DNA of 53,292 nucleotides from JALOAT01 sp041677345 (GTDB taxonomy: Bacteria > Pseudomonadota > Gammaproteobacteria > Thiohalomonadales > Thiohalomonadaceae), in the NCBI GenBank assembly GCA_041677345.1, contig JBAYQE010000009.1:1-53292 (forward strand). The letters run 5' to 3'. Every line of letters begins with the position of its first letter. The stretch's first letter is position 1. The notes under the pieces are model-generated. The model searched no databases. It had not been told where the DNA came from and worked only from the letters and a program-made list of their open reading frames with translations. The translations under genes were made by a program, and so were the position numbers. This document shows positions 42,974 to 52,350 of this stretch, one piece after another.

Positions 42974-43692
42974 GGCGTCGCCTCCGCGGCTGTAAACCGC
43001 CAGGGACCGGGGATGCCCGGTTCTTCGGCGAACAGTTCGAGCAGGGCCTCGAACTGCACCCGTGGAATGCTGCGGGCGCCCAGGTTTTCCAGGTGTGCGG
43101 TGCTTACCTGGCAGTCGATGAGGCCAAAATCCCAGTCCACGAGTTGCCGCACCAGGTGCGCGAAGGCTACTTTGGAGGCGTCTGTACGGCGGGTGAACAT
43201 GGACTCGCCGAAGAACACCCGGCCGATGGCCACGCCGTACAATCCGCCCACCAGCTTGCCGTCCTGCCAGCTCTCGACCGAGTGGGCGTAGCCCAGGTGA
43301 TGGAGGGCCACATAGGCGAGGTGCATATCGGGGGTGATCCAGGTCCCGAAACCGTCGGGCCGTGGCTCGGCGCAGGCGCTCATCACCTGGGTGAAGGCCT
43401 CATCCATGGTGACGCGGAACGTGCCGCGGCGCAGGGTCTTGCCCAGGCTGCGCGACACGTGCAATTCAGCGGGAAACAGCACCGAGCGTGGGTCGGGCGT
43501 CCACCACAGGATGGGCTGGCCCGTACTGAACCACGGAAAGATGCCGTGGCGATAGGCCGTCAGCAAGCGCGCCGGTGACAGATCGCCGCCGACCGCGAGC
43601 AGGCCGTTGGGGTCCTGCAGGGCCTGACAGGTCGGAGGGAAGGCAAAACCACGGTCCGTCGGGTCGAGCCAAAAGGGTCCACGGCGGGTCAT
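42970..43692 (-). CDS. aat: Leucyl/phenylalanyl-tRNA-protein transferase Aat
   Basis: 240 residues. Typical segments: FPPTCQALQDPNGLLAVGGD, GIFPWFSTGQPILWWTPDPR, TYGHS-like LGYAHSVESWQDGKLVGGLY and GESMFTRRTDASKVAFAHLV. It adds Leu or Phe to N-terminal Lys or Arg, feeding the same ClpS-ClpAP route. Overlaps of 4 bases with both neighbours show a tight operon. Confidence 0.95.
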   Translation of the reverse strand: MTRRGPFWLDPTDRGFAFPPTCQALQDPNGLLAVGGDLSPARLLTAYRHGIFPWFSTGQPILWWTPDPRSVLFPAELHVSRSLGKTLRRGTFRVTMDEAFTQVMSACAEPRPDGFGTWITPDMHLAYVALHHLGYAHSVESWQDGKLVGGLYGVAIGRVFFGESMFTRRTDASKVAFAHLVRQLVDWDFGLIDCQVSTAHLENLGARSIPRVQFEALLELFAEEPGIPGPWRFTAAEATP

Positions 43693-44822
43693 GTCTTCCT
43701 GTAGGGCAAGTGATCGGAAAGCTCGCGCATGTACGTCTCGGTGGCCGCCTCTTCGTGCGCCAGGTACTTGGCAACAGCCGCGCTGAAGCCGGCATGGGCC
43801 AGCCAGTGGGTGGACCAGGTCGGCACCGGTTCGAAACCACGGGCGACCTTGTGCTCGCCTTGGGCGCCCGGTTCAAAGCGCTGCAGGCCGTGCCGGATGC
43901 AGTACTCGAGGCCCAGATAGTAACAGGCCTCGAAGTGCAAACTGTTGAACTCGGCCTCACAACCCCAATGCCGCCCGTAAAGGGTATCACTACCACGAAA
44001 GCTGAGGGCACCCGCCACGTAGCGACCGCTGTGGCGTGCCAGCACCAGCACCACCTGCTCGGGCATGAGTTCACCGAGGGAGCGGAAGAACTCCTCGCTG
44101 AGGGTGGCGTAGCCGCCACGCTTGTCGAACGTGCTGCGGTAGAAGCTGTGGAATGCGGCCCAGTGGACCTCATCGATGTCGCGACCCTCACGCAGCTCCA
44201 GTGTCACCCCCTGCTCGGCGACACGGCGCCTCTCGCGTTTCAGTTTCTTGCGCTTTTCCGCCTTGAAGCCGTCGAGGAAGTCATCGAAATCGCGATAACC
44301 CCGATTGAACCAGTGGAACTGGGTGCCGGTGCGGCGCAACAGGCCGTTAGCCTGCAAGAAGGCCGTCTGGGCGGCGTCGGGAAACAGTACATGCAGTGAG
44401 GAGCCACCCAGTTGCCGGGTCTGCTCCAGCGCTGCATGCAGCAGGTGTTCCGCGAGGTCGTGCGGAGCATCGGGGGCGAGCAGCAGGCGCGGCCCCGTGG
44501 CGGGGGTGTAAGGAATGGCCGAGACCAGCTTGGGATAATAGGCCAGCCCGGCGCGTTGATAAGCATCGGCCCAAGACCAGTCGAACACCAGCTCGCCATA
44601 GGAATTGTCCTTGCGATAAAGGGGCAGGGCTCCCACGAGGCGCCCGTCCTCATGGGCCAGCAGGTGTCGTGGCCGCCAGCCCCAGCGCTCACCCACGCAG
44701 CCGTGACGCTCCAGTCCGGCCAGGAAGGCGTGGCGCAGGAAGGGATTGTGATCGGCTGCGGCGAGCGTATCCCATTGCGCGGCGGGCACCGCCGCGAGGC
44801 TATCGCAAACGGAGATTTTCAT
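43689..44822 (-). CDS. GNAT/FemAB-like protein (DUF482, PF04339 type)
   Basis: 377 residues from the ATG at 44822. The N-terminal half reads NPFLRHAFLAGLERHGCVGE, LLAHEDGRLVGALPLYRKDN and SYGELVFDWSWADAY, the family signature. The second half holds EKRKKLKRERRRVAEQGVTL and YVAGALSFRGSDTLYGRHWG, as in peptidyl/aminoacyl transferases of the FemAB group. Members are common beside aat in proteobacteria. Their role is not settled; a transferase using aminoacyl-tRNA or acyl-CoA is likely. Overlap with aat is 4 bases. Confidence 0.8.
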   Translation of the reverse strand: MKISVCDSLAAVPAAQWDTLAAADHNPFLRHAFLAGLERHGCVGERWGWRPRHLLAHEDGRLVGALPLYRKDNSYGELVFDWSWADAYQRAGLAYYPKLVSAIPYTPATGPRLLLAPDAPHDLAEHLLHAALEQTRQLGGSSLHVLFPDAAQTAFLQANGLLRRTGTQFHWFNRGYRDFDDFLDGFKAEKRKKLKRERRRVAEQGVTLELREGRDIDEVHWAAFHSFYRSTFDKRGGYATLSEEFFRSLGELMPEQVVLVLARHSGRYVAGALSFRGSDTLYGRHWGCEAEFNSLHFEACYYLGLEYCIRHGLQRFEPGAQGEHKVARGFEPVPTWSTHWLAHAGFSAAVAKYLAHEEAATETYMRELSDHLPYRKT

Positions 44823-44925
44823 TCCTGACGGCTCCCGGGATGCTGCAACCACGGCCGCCTGGCTTGCAAACGGAGGATGAGCGGGATCGCTCCGTGGCAC
44901 CGCAGTTGGTGTTTTTCTTGACGGC

Positions 44926-46962
44926 TCAGGGGAGCGTAGGTCCCTTGCGTACGCGCTGCCAGCCGAGTGCGCGCAAGGCATCGTACTCACGCGATGCGGC
45001 CCCGAGCGTGGGGGACGCCTGCGGGGGCGGGATGCCGGGCAGGGCATAGCTGACGTTTTTCTGGTGCCACGGTGCCACGAAGTCCTCGCCGACCAGGAAG
45101 CGGTCGCCGAAGCCGAAGCTCGGGGAGGCCTTGCCGAACAGGTCGCGGCCGTAGGCCACGTAGGAAAAGCCGGCCGGTGCGCTGAGCTCGTAAAGCGTCG
45201 GCGGGATGTCGATATGCGCGCCTGCGGTCCGTCGTTCCCCTTGGCGCTCGCCCAGCACTTGCGGGCCATAGAGTACGAAGGGCACCCCCACCTGCTCGAA
45301 GACACTGTCGCCCGGGAAGCCGATCTGCAGGCGTGCCGTATGGTCGCCGGTGATGGCGAACAGCGGCCGGGTCAGGTGTTGCTCGGCCTCGCGCACGAAG
45401 CGCCCCAGCTCGCGGTCGGTGTACCAGAGGTGACCCAGCACACGCAGGGTGTCGGACTTGGTGGCGCGCAGGGGAGGCGGCAGTTCCTCCAGAGCAAAGC
45501 CGAGGGCCTTCAAGTCCAGGTCGTAGGGCGGGTGGTTGCTGGTGGTAAGAATGAAATTGAAGCTGGGCGTATCATCCGCCACGGTATCGCGTACGAAATC
45601 GAACAGATATTGGTCGGCCACGCCCCATTCGTTGGTGGGTGTGTTCTTGTCCACCATGCTGCCGCCACCCCAGACCTCGTCGAAACCCTGGGCCAGGGCG
45701 AAGCTGTCCAGGCGCTGCCAGCCCAGGTAGCCGCCGTAATAGAAGCGTGTTCGGTAGCCCAGGCGCCGGAAGGTTTCTGCCACGGCCGACGGGTAGGGTC
45801 GCACGGCGGTGGTCTCGTAATTGATATTCAACCCCGTCTCCGGCATGCCCGTAATGAGGGCGTTCATGGAGCCGATGGTGCCGCTGGCCGAGGGCAGGAA
45901 ATTGCGGAAGTACACGCCACGTTCGGCCAATGCGGAAAGCTGTGGCGACAGCCCGAAGTGGCGGTATTCGGGCAATACGGTCCAGCCGTCATGGCTTTCC
46001 AACAGGATGAGGAACACGTGGTGTGGCGGTGTCTGGCTGCCGCGTGCCGCCAGGCGCAGGTTGTCGTCCAGGTCGTGCCCGAGGGGCTCTGGCGGCAGGC
46101 CGCGCATCTCCCGCACCACGCGCACCGCATCCGCGAGATTGTCTCCGCGCCAGAAGGCACCGCTGCCTCCCGACCATTCCGCACGCACCTTGGTTTCCAC
46201 GGTCTGTGCGAAGGCGGTGAACGGGTTGATGACGGTACGGTTCAGGAACAGGCTGTCTGCCACGAAGGCGTGTTTGAGCAGGATGGGTTCGCCCCACAGG
46301 GTGCCGCCGCGCGCCATGGCCGCCACGAAAAGGAGCAGCAGCACAGTGATACCCGTGCGCCGACCGAAACCGCGCACCTTTGGCAGCGCGGCCAACCAGA
46401 CTGGGGTGTGGTGGAGCCAGCGGCGCACCAGGCGCACACTCAGCCAACCGGCAGCGGCAACGCCGAGCAGCACCGGAATCGGATGGTAATCCTTCCAGAT
46501 GGTCACCAGGATGGCCTTGGTGTCGTCGTGGAACAGGCCGAAGATGTGCTGGTTGAACTGGTCGTTGTATTCGCTGAAGAACACCAGGTCGGCACCGAAG
46601 GCGAACATGGCCAGGCCGGCGTAGAAATAACCCACGCCATGACGTAGGCGTGCGATTCCGCCGCCCACGGCAAACACCAGGGTTAGCAAGGAGAGCAGAA
46701 AGGTGGGCAGGACCCAAGTGGCGGCGGTGGAGAGATCAAAACGGAATCCGGTGAAGAATACGCGCACAGTCTCGGCCAGACGCCAGGCATCCACCTGCCC
46801 GTGAAAGGTGCCGACCAGGACGACACGGAAGACCTGCAGCGTGGCAAGGATGAACAGAAAAAGCTGAATATCCTTGCCCCACTGCTGGATCAGCGCACCC
46901 CAACCCTTGCGGGGTGAGAAAGGACCGGCCACAGAAAACACAGGGTTCACGGAGTACCGCAC
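44926..46962 (-). CDS. LTA-synthase-family membrane sulfatase/phosphoglycerol transferase
   Basis: Up to 678 residues. Five membrane helices occupy about 30-225. The extracellular sulfatase-fold domain follows: HHVFLILLESHDGW with the metal-binding Glu, the catalytic Thr in ASGTIGSMNALITGMPETGL, NFILTTSNHPPYDLDL and FAITGDHTARL. Relatives transfer phosphoglycerol to periplasmic glucans or lipids in Gram-negatives. The first 17 or so codons lie inside a repeat-like stretch (46928-46959). The true start may be a later GTG or CTG near 46930 or 46895. Confidence 0.82.
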   Translation of the reverse strand: MRYSVNPVFSVAGPFSPRKGWGALIQQWGKDIQLFLFILATLQVFRVVLVGTFHGQVDAWRLAETVRVFFTGFRFDLSTAATWVLPTFLLSLLTLVFAVGGGIARLRHGVGYFYAGLAMFAFGADLVFFSEYNDQFNQHIFGLFHDDTKAILVTIWKDYHPIPVLLGVAAAGWLSVRLVRRWLHHTPVWLAALPKVRGFGRRTGITVLLLLFVAAMARGGTLWGEPILLKHAFVADSLFLNRTVINPFTAFAQTVETKVRAEWSGGSGAFWRGDNLADAVRVVREMRGLPPEPLGHDLDDNLRLAARGSQTPPHHVFLILLESHDGWTVLPEYRHFGLSPQLSALAERGVYFRNFLPSASGTIGSMNALITGMPETGLNINYETTAVRPYPSAVAETFRRLGYRTRFYYGGYLGWQRLDSFALAQGFDEVWGGGSMVDKNTPTNEWGVADQYLFDFVRDTVADDTPSFNFILTTSNHPPYDLDLKALGFALEELPPPLRATKSDTLRVLGHLWYTDRELGRFVREAEQHLTRPLFAITGDHTARLQIGFPGDSVFEQVGVPFVLYGPQVLGERQGERRTAGAHIDIPPTLYELSAPAGFSYVAYGRDLFGKASPSFGFGDRFLVGEDFVAPWHQKNVSYALPGIPPPQASPTLGAASREYDALRALGWQRVRKGPTLP

Positions 46963-47034
46963 TCCACTTGGGCTAGGTGTGGAATGTGACGCAGGGCGTC
47001 ACACCGCCTGCATGTTCTGTGTCTGTGGGCGGCC
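46928..47034. repeat. Imperfect inverted repeat between the sulfatase and trxB genes
   Basis: GGCCACAGAAAACACAGGG at 46928 and the stretch TGTTCTGTGTCTGTGGGCGG from 47013 are roughly inverted copies, with shared CCACAGA and CACAG blocks. The pattern recalls the ACACAGA-type intergenic repeats of proteobacteria. Support is moderate because the arms are not well aligned. Confidence 0.35.
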
Positions 47035-47040
47035 GCCGAA

Positions 47041-48003
47041 TCACGGTTGGATCTCGTGGCCTTCCAGGTAACGCTCCGCGTCGAGCGCAGCCATGCAGCC
47101 GGTGGCGGCGGAGGTGATGGCCTGGCGGTACACGTGGTCGGCGACGTCGCCGGCAGCGAATACGCCCGGGATGCTGGTGGCCGTGGCGTAGCCTTCCCGG
47201 CCACCGCGCACGCGGATATAGCCGTGATCCAGTTCCAGCTGACCTTCGAACAAGTCAGTGTTGGGCTTGTGGCCGATGGCAATGAATACGCCGGTGAGTT
47301 CCAGCTCCTTGGTGGTGCTGTCGATGGTGCTCTTGATGCGCAGGCCCGTCACGCCGGTGTTGTCGCCCAGTACCTCGTCCACCGCATGGTTCCATTCGAT
47401 GGTCACGTTGCCGTTCTTCGCCTTCTCCATGAGTTGATCGGCGAGGATACGCTCGGAACGGAACTGATCGCGGCGATGGACCACGGTCACGTGCTTGGCG
47501 ATGTTGGACAGGTACAGTGCCTCTTCCACGGCCGTGTTGCCGCCGCCGATCACGGCCACGTTCTGGTTGCGGTAGAAGAAACCGTCACAGGTGGCGCAAC
47601 CCGATACGCCGCGGCCCTTGAACTTCTCTTCCGAGGGCAGGCCCAGGTACATAGCGCTGGCGCCGGTGGCGACGATGAGTGCATCACAGGTGTAGGTGCC
47701 GCTGTCGCCACGGAGGGTGAACGGGCGCTTGGTCAAATTGGCCTTGTGGATGTGGTCGAAGATGATTTCGGTGTTGAAGCGTTCCGCGTGCTTTTGCAGA
47801 CGCTCCATGAGTGCGGGGCCTTGCACGCCCTCCATGTCACCCGGCCAGTTGTCCACTTCGGTGGTGGTCATCAGCTGCCCGCCCTGTTGCAGGCCGGTGA
47901 TGAGCACGGGCTTCAGATTGGCACGCGCCGCATACACCGCAGCGGTGTAACCCGCAGGGCCGGAACCGAGGATGACCAGGCGGGAATGCTTGATTTGACT
48001 CAT
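47041..48003 (-). CDS. trxB: Thioredoxin reductase
   Basis: 320 residues from the ATG at 48003, standard length. The FAD motif is LVILGSGPAGYTAAVYAARA. The redox pair is in SGCATCDGFFY (CATC). The NADPH motif is VAVIGGGNTAVEEALYLS with HRRD downstream, and VFAAGDVADHVYRQAITSAATG ends the FAD site. It reduces thioredoxin with NADPH. Divergent from ald. Confidence 0.96.
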   Translation of the reverse strand: MSQIKHSRLVILGSGPAGYTAAVYAARANLKPVLITGLQQGGQLMTTTEVDNWPGDMEGVQGPALMERLQKHAERFNTEIIFDHIHKANLTKRPFTLRGDSGTYTCDALIVATGASAMYLGLPSEEKFKGRGVSGCATCDGFFYRNQNVAVIGGGNTAVEEALYLSNIAKHVTVVHRRDQFRSERILADQLMEKAKNGNVTIEWNHAVDEVLGDNTGVTGLRIKSTIDSTTKELELTGVFIAIGHKPNTDLFEGQLELDHGYIRVRGGREGYATATSIPGVFAAGDVADHVYRQAITSAATGCMAALDAERYLEGHEIQP

Positions 48004-48092
48004 GAAAAGACTCCGTTGATTTCTGAGCACTGGACGCGGAAATTAGACGCTATGTTAACGTAAACGGCGCCGCCCGGGTAAAGGAACAACGT

Positions 48093-49157
48093 ATGCGCAT
48101 CGGCATTCCCACAGAGAGCAAGATGCTGGAAGGGCGTGTAGCCCTCATCCCCGCCGCCGCGGCCGAACTGGTCCGTGCCGGGCACGAAGTATTCATCCAG
48201 GCAGGCGCAGGTTTCCCCAGCGGCTACACGGACCACGACTACGCGGCCGTGGGTGTTGCTGTCCTGCCGGATGCTGCTGCCCTGTATGGGGCCGCACGGC
48301 TGATCATCAAGGTCAAGGAGCCGCAGCCGGGCGAATTGGAATTGTTGCGCAAGGACCACGTACTGTTCTGCTATCTCCATCTCGCCGCCAACCTCGCGCT
48401 GCAGCGCGAACTGCAGCGTATCGGCCTTACCGCCATGGCTTTCGAAACCGTGGAGGAGCCGGGCGGGCGCCTGCCGCTGCTCGCACCCATGAGCGATATC
48501 GCTGGTCGTCTCGCGGTGCAGACCGGGGCCCATCTGCTGCAGCGCCCCCACGGCGGCAAGGGCATGCTGCTTGGCGGGCTGCCTGCAGCGGAACGCGGCC
48601 ACGTGGTGGTCCTGGGAGCCGGCATGGCCGGTAGTAACGCAGCCCTCATGGTATCGGCCCTGGGTGCGCGGGTCACGGTGTTCGACCACAATCGCGATCG
48701 CCTCGCTGCCGTGCGGGCGCTGGGTGCCAACGTCACGGGCCTGTATCCCTATCAGGACGCCATCGATGGCAGTGTCCGTGACGCAGACCTGGTGATCGGT
48801 GCTGTATTGGTCACGGGTGCACGCACGCCGCATCTGGTGAGTGCCGAGGTGGTGCGCAACATGGCGCCGGGGAGCGTGGTGGTGGACATCTCCGTGGATC
48901 AGGGTGGTTGCATCGAGACCACGCGGCCGACCACCTGGGACGCCCCGACATTCGTATGGGAGGGGGTTATCCATTTCGGTGTGACCAACATGCCGGGCGC
49001 AGTGCCCCGTTCCGCCTCCCAGGCCCTGTCCGCGGCCCTCATTCCCTACGCCCTGCGCCTCGCGGCGGGTGACTGGGAAACTGACCCGGTCCTGGCGGCG
49101 GGTGTGAACGTGCGCGGGGGCGAGGTGGTCTATCCTGCCTTGCGGTCACTCGCCTGA
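48093..49157 (+). CDS. ald: Alanine dehydrogenase
   Basis: 354 residues. It starts RIGIPTESKMLEGRVALIPA. LFCYLHLAANLALQREL and MSDIAGRLAVQTGAHLLQ mark the catalytic domain, and VVVLGAGMAGSNAALMVSAL the NAD site. DISVDQGGCIETTRPTTW and GVTNMPGAVPRSASQALSAA are also conserved. It interconverts L-alanine with pyruvate and ammonia using NAD. Some residues differ from the textbook enzyme (GGLPAAERG loop), but all key parts are present. Confidence 0.93.
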   Translation: MRIGIPTESKMLEGRVALIPAAAAELVRAGHEVFIQAGAGFPSGYTDHDYAAVGVAVLPDAAALYGAARLIIKVKEPQPGELELLRKDHVLFCYLHLAANLALQRELQRIGLTAMAFETVEEPGGRLPLLAPMSDIAGRLAVQTGAHLLQRPHGGKGMLLGGLPAAERGHVVVLGAGMAGSNAALMVSALGARVTVFDHNRDRLAAVRALGANVTGLYPYQDAIDGSVRDADLVIGAVLVTGARTPHLVSAEVVRNMAPGSVVVDISVDQGGCIETTRPTTWDAPTFVWEGVIHFGVTNMPGAVPRSASQALSAALIPYALRLAAGDWETDPVLAAGVNVRGGEVVYPALRSLA

Positions 49158-49208
49158 AAACGCGACAATCCAATGCTCAGACCTGAATTTTTCCAGTAAA
49201 GGTTCGTT

Positions 49209-51524
49209 TTGCAGGCATCCACGAACAATCCCAACAAACCGGGCCTTGGCCATTCCGTGAGCCGAGGGCTGCGCGAAGGCGCCCTCTATGTATTCGGGGC
49301 GATTGCCTGTTACCTGCTCATCGCACTGGCCACCTACCACCCCAGCGATCCGGGCTGGTCCCAGAGTGGTGTTTCCATGAAGGTGGCCAATGTGGGTGGG
49401 CGCGCCGGCGCCTGGTTTGCCGATCTGTTCCTATATGTGTTCGGCTACATGGCGTATCTGTTCCCGCTCATCATCGCTTACGCCGGCTGGATGCTGTTCC
49501 GCGGGCGGCGCGGAGACGGCGTGCACCACGGCCATCTGGTGCTGCGCATCCTCGGTTTTTTGCTGACCCTGGCTACCGGTTCGGCCGTGGCCTACCTGCA
49601 CTTCGGTGCCGGGGCCTCGCCCCTGCCGCTGCACGCGGGCGGCGTGTTGGGCGCGGTGGTGGGCGGCAACCTGGCCGAGGTGTTCAGTTTCGTGGGTGCA
49701 ACCCTGTTCCTGCTGGCCCTGTTTCTCACCGGTGTGACCCTGTTCACCGGATTGTCCTGGCTGTGGCTGTCAGACGTCACCGGTACCGCTGTGCTGCGCT
49801 CCCTGCGCTGGATGTACGAACGGGTGGATGCCTTCCACGATGCGGTGGCCGCACGCCGCGCGCGCGCCGCGCGTGAGGAGAAGGTCAAGGTGGTGAAGGA
49901 GAAGGTGGCCAAGCGCGCCCCGCCGCGTATCGAGCCGGTAGTCGCCAGGCTGCCTGAGCCGGCACAGCGGGTACAAAAGGAACGCCAGGCGGTGCTGTTC
50001 GAACCGAGTGCCGAGGAAGGGTTGCCGCCCCTCAACCTGCTCGATGAGGCCCGCTCCAGCGGCAAGCAGGTATCACCCGAGGCCTTGCAGGCCGTATCCC
50101 GTCTGGTCGAGATGAAGCTCCAGGACTTCGGTGTGGAGGTACAGGTTACCGAAGTACACCCGGGTCCGGTGATCACACGCTACGAGATGCAGCCGGCGGC
50201 GGGCGTGAAGGTGAGCCAGATCTCCAACCTCGCCAAGGATCTGGCCCGTTCGCTCTCGGCCATCAGTGTGCGCGTGGTGGAGGTGATCCCGGGCAAGACC
50301 ACTGTGGGCCTGGAGATCCCCAACGAGCACCGCGAAATCGTGCGGCTGTCCGAGAATCTCAAGTCGAAGGAATACGCGGACTCCAAGTCTCCCCTGACCC
50401 TGGCCCTCGGCAAGGACATCGGAGGTCGCCCGGTGGTGGCGGACCTGGCCAGGATGCCCCACCTGCTGGTGGCCGGCACCACGGGCTCGGGCAAGTCCGT
50501 GGCCATCAACGCCATGATCCTGAGCCTGCTCTACAACGCCACCGCGCGCGATGTGCGGCTCATCATGGTGGACCCGAAGATGCTGGAGCTCTCCGTCTAC
50601 GAAGGCATCCCGCATCTGCTCGCCCCCGTGGTCACCGACATGAAGGATGCCGCCAATGCCCTGCGCTGGTGCGTGGCGGAGATGGAGCGGCGCTACAAGC
50701 TCATGGCGGCACTCGGTGTGCGTAACATCGCCGGTTTCAACAAGAAGGTGAAGGATGCCGTACAGGCCCATCAGCCGTTGAAGGATCCCACCTGGAAGCC
50801 TATCGTCCCCGATGCCCCCGAGCTGGAGGAGGAGCGCCCGCTGCTGGAACCGCTGCCCTATATCGTGGTCATCGTGGACGAACTCGCCGACATGATGATG
50901 GTGGTCGGAAAAAAGGTGGAGGAACTCATCGCCCGCCTCGCGCAGAAGGCCCGTGCCTCGGGTATCCATCTCATCCTCGCCACCCAGCGTCCTTCGGTGG
51001 ATGTGATCACTGGCCTCATCAAGGCCAACATCCCCACCCGCATCGCCTTCCAGGTGTCCTCGCGCATCGACTCGCGCACCATCCTGGACCAAATGGGTGC
51101 CGAAGCCCTGCTAGGTCATGGTGACATGCTCTACCTCGCCCCCGGCACAGGGGTCCCCAATCGTGTGCATGGCGCCTTCGTCAGTGACGATGAGGTGCAT
51201 CGTGTTGTCGAAAACCTGAAAAAGCGCGGTGCGCCGGAGTACATCGACGAGATCATCAAGGGCGTGCCCGAGGGTGGGGGGGACTTCGCCATGAGTGGTG
51301 GCGGCGACGGGGAGGGCGGCGAGAGCGATCCGCTCTACGATCAAGCTGTGCAAATCGTGCTGGAAAGCCGCCGAGCCTCGGTCTCTGGCATCCAGAGAAG
51401 ACTGAAAATCGGGTACAACCGGGCCGCGCGGCTTGTCGAAGAGATGGAGAAGGCGGGCCTGGTTGGTCCGCTGCAGTCCAACGGCAACCGCGAGGTGCTC
51501 GCACCCGCACCCATACAGGATTGA
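49209..51524 (+). CDS. ftsK: DNA translocase FtsK (short type)
   Basis: 771 residues, TTG start with AAAGG upstream. Four N-terminal membrane helices (about 25-190) are followed by a short basic linker, much shorter than in E. coli. The alpha/beta motor has Walker A TTGSGKSVAINAMI and Walker B PYIVVIVDELADMMMV. The C-terminal gamma winged helix (ASVSGIQRRLKIGYNRAARL) reads KOPS sites. FtsK moves chromosome dimers to XerCD at the septum. lolA starts 4 bases later. Confidence 0.95.
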   Translation: MQASTNNPNKPGLGHSVSRGLREGALYVFGAIACYLLIALATYHPSDPGWSQSGVSMKVANVGGRAGAWFADLFLYVFGYMAYLFPLIIAYAGWMLFRGRRGDGVHHGHLVLRILGFLLTLATGSAVAYLHFGAGASPLPLHAGGVLGAVVGGNLAEVFSFVGATLFLLALFLTGVTLFTGLSWLWLSDVTGTAVLRSLRWMYERVDAFHDAVAARRARAAREEKVKVVKEKVAKRAPPRIEPVVARLPEPAQRVQKERQAVLFEPSAEEGLPPLNLLDEARSSGKQVSPEALQAVSRLVEMKLQDFGVEVQVTEVHPGPVITRYEMQPAAGVKVSQISNLAKDLARSLSAISVRVVEVIPGKTTVGLEIPNEHREIVRLSENLKSKEYADSKSPLTLALGKDIGGRPVVADLARMPHLLVAGTTGSGKSVAINAMILSLLYNATARDVRLIMVDPKMLELSVYEGIPHLLAPVVTDMKDAANALRWCVAEMERRYKLMAALGVRNIAGFNKKVKDAVQAHQPLKDPTWKPIVPDAPELEEERPLLEPLPYIVVIVDELADMMMVVGKKVEELIARLAQKARASGIHLILATQRPSVDVITGLIKANIPTRIAFQVSSRIDSRTILDQMGAEALLGHGDMLYLAPGTGVPNRVHGAFVSDDEVHRVVENLKKRGAPEYIDEIIKGVPEGGGDFAMSGGGDGEGGESDPLYDQAVQIVLESRRASVSGIQRRLKIGYNRAARLVEEMEKAGLVGPLQSNGNREVLAPAPIQD

Positions 51525-51528
51525 AGCC

Positions 51529-52155
51529 ATGAAACGCCTTGTATCCGCCGCCCTGGCGGCGCTGCTCACGCTGCCCCTGTCCGTCCAGGCCGCCGAAGGC
51601 CAGCAACGCATGGACCAGTTCCTCGCTGGTCTGAAGACCATGCGTGCAGCCTTTGCCCAAACGGTTGTCGATCCCGATGGCGCGACGGTGGAGGAGACCT
51701 CCGGCGAACTGCTGGTGTCGCGTCCTGATCGTTTCCGCCTGCAGTACACCGCACCCTACGAACAGCTTTACGTGGCCGATGGCAAGCAGGTGTGGATGTA
51801 TGACAAGGACCTGGAACAGGTGACCGTGAAGAAGCAGGGCGAGGCGCTCGGCAGCACACCCGCGCTGCTGCTCTCCAGCACGGCACCGCTCACGAAGAAT
51901 TTCGACGTCACCGAACTGGGTGCACGCGAAGGCCTCACCTGGATAGAGTTGAACCCGAAGCGCCAGGACGCCAGCTTTGAATCGGTGCAACTGGCGCTGG
52001 AAGACAGCACCCTGCGTGTCATGGAAATGGTGGACGGCTTTGGTCAGCGCACCCGTCTGCAGTTCGAGCGCATCGAGCGTAACCCGCGCCTGGATGCGGA
52101 TGCCTTCCGCTTTACACCGCCGAAGGGCGTCGACGTCATCGGCGAGAACGAATGA
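51529..52155 (+). CDS. lolA: Outer-membrane lipoprotein carrier protein LolA
   Basis: 208 residues. A signal peptide ends near VQAAEG. The mature part reads DQFLAGLKTMRAAFAQTVVD, SGELLVSRPDRFRLQYTAPY and VWMYDKDLEQVTVKKQGEAL, typical of LolA. It escorts lipoproteins across the periplasm from LolCDE to LolB. The ftsK-lolA-rarA order is common in gammaproteobacteria. A repeat element separates it from rarA. Confidence 0.94.
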   Translation: MKRLVSAALAALLTLPLSVQAAEGQQRMDQFLAGLKTMRAAFAQTVVDPDGATVEETSGELLVSRPDRFRLQYTAPYEQLYVADGKQVWMYDKDLEQVTVKKQGEALGSTPALLLSSTAPLTKNFDVTELGAREGLTWIELNPKRQDASFESVQLALEDSTLRVMEMVDGFGQRTRLQFERIERNPRLDADAFRFTPPKGVDVIGENE

Positions 52156-52165
52156 GGAAAAGATT

Positions 52166-52299
52166 CAACGCAAAGGCGCAAAGACTGCCAGGTACGCAAA
52201 GAATTCCCTTCGATATGTTTTCACGCGTCCGCTCGGCCAAGCCTCACCCTCGAACGCTTTGCGCCCTTGGCGGGCTTTGCGTCTTTGCGTTGAGCTGTT
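52166..52299. repeat. Inverted-repeat intergenic element, third and most complete copy
   Basis: The left arm (52166-52201) starts CAACGCAAAGGCGCAAAG and ends TACGCAAAG. The right arm (52257-52292) ends CTTTGCGTCTTTGCGTTG. The inverted arms are both 36 bases and match at about 29 positions, around a spacer of 55 bases. GAGCTGTT follows the right arm, like GGGCTGTT in the first copy. There is no open frame inside, so it is a non-coding, REP/MITE-like element. Confidence 0.75.
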
Positions 52300-52350
52300 C
52301 TCTTCCCTCGCCAGGTCGGGCCAAGGCGGTTGGTGAGCCTCTTGCTTCCC

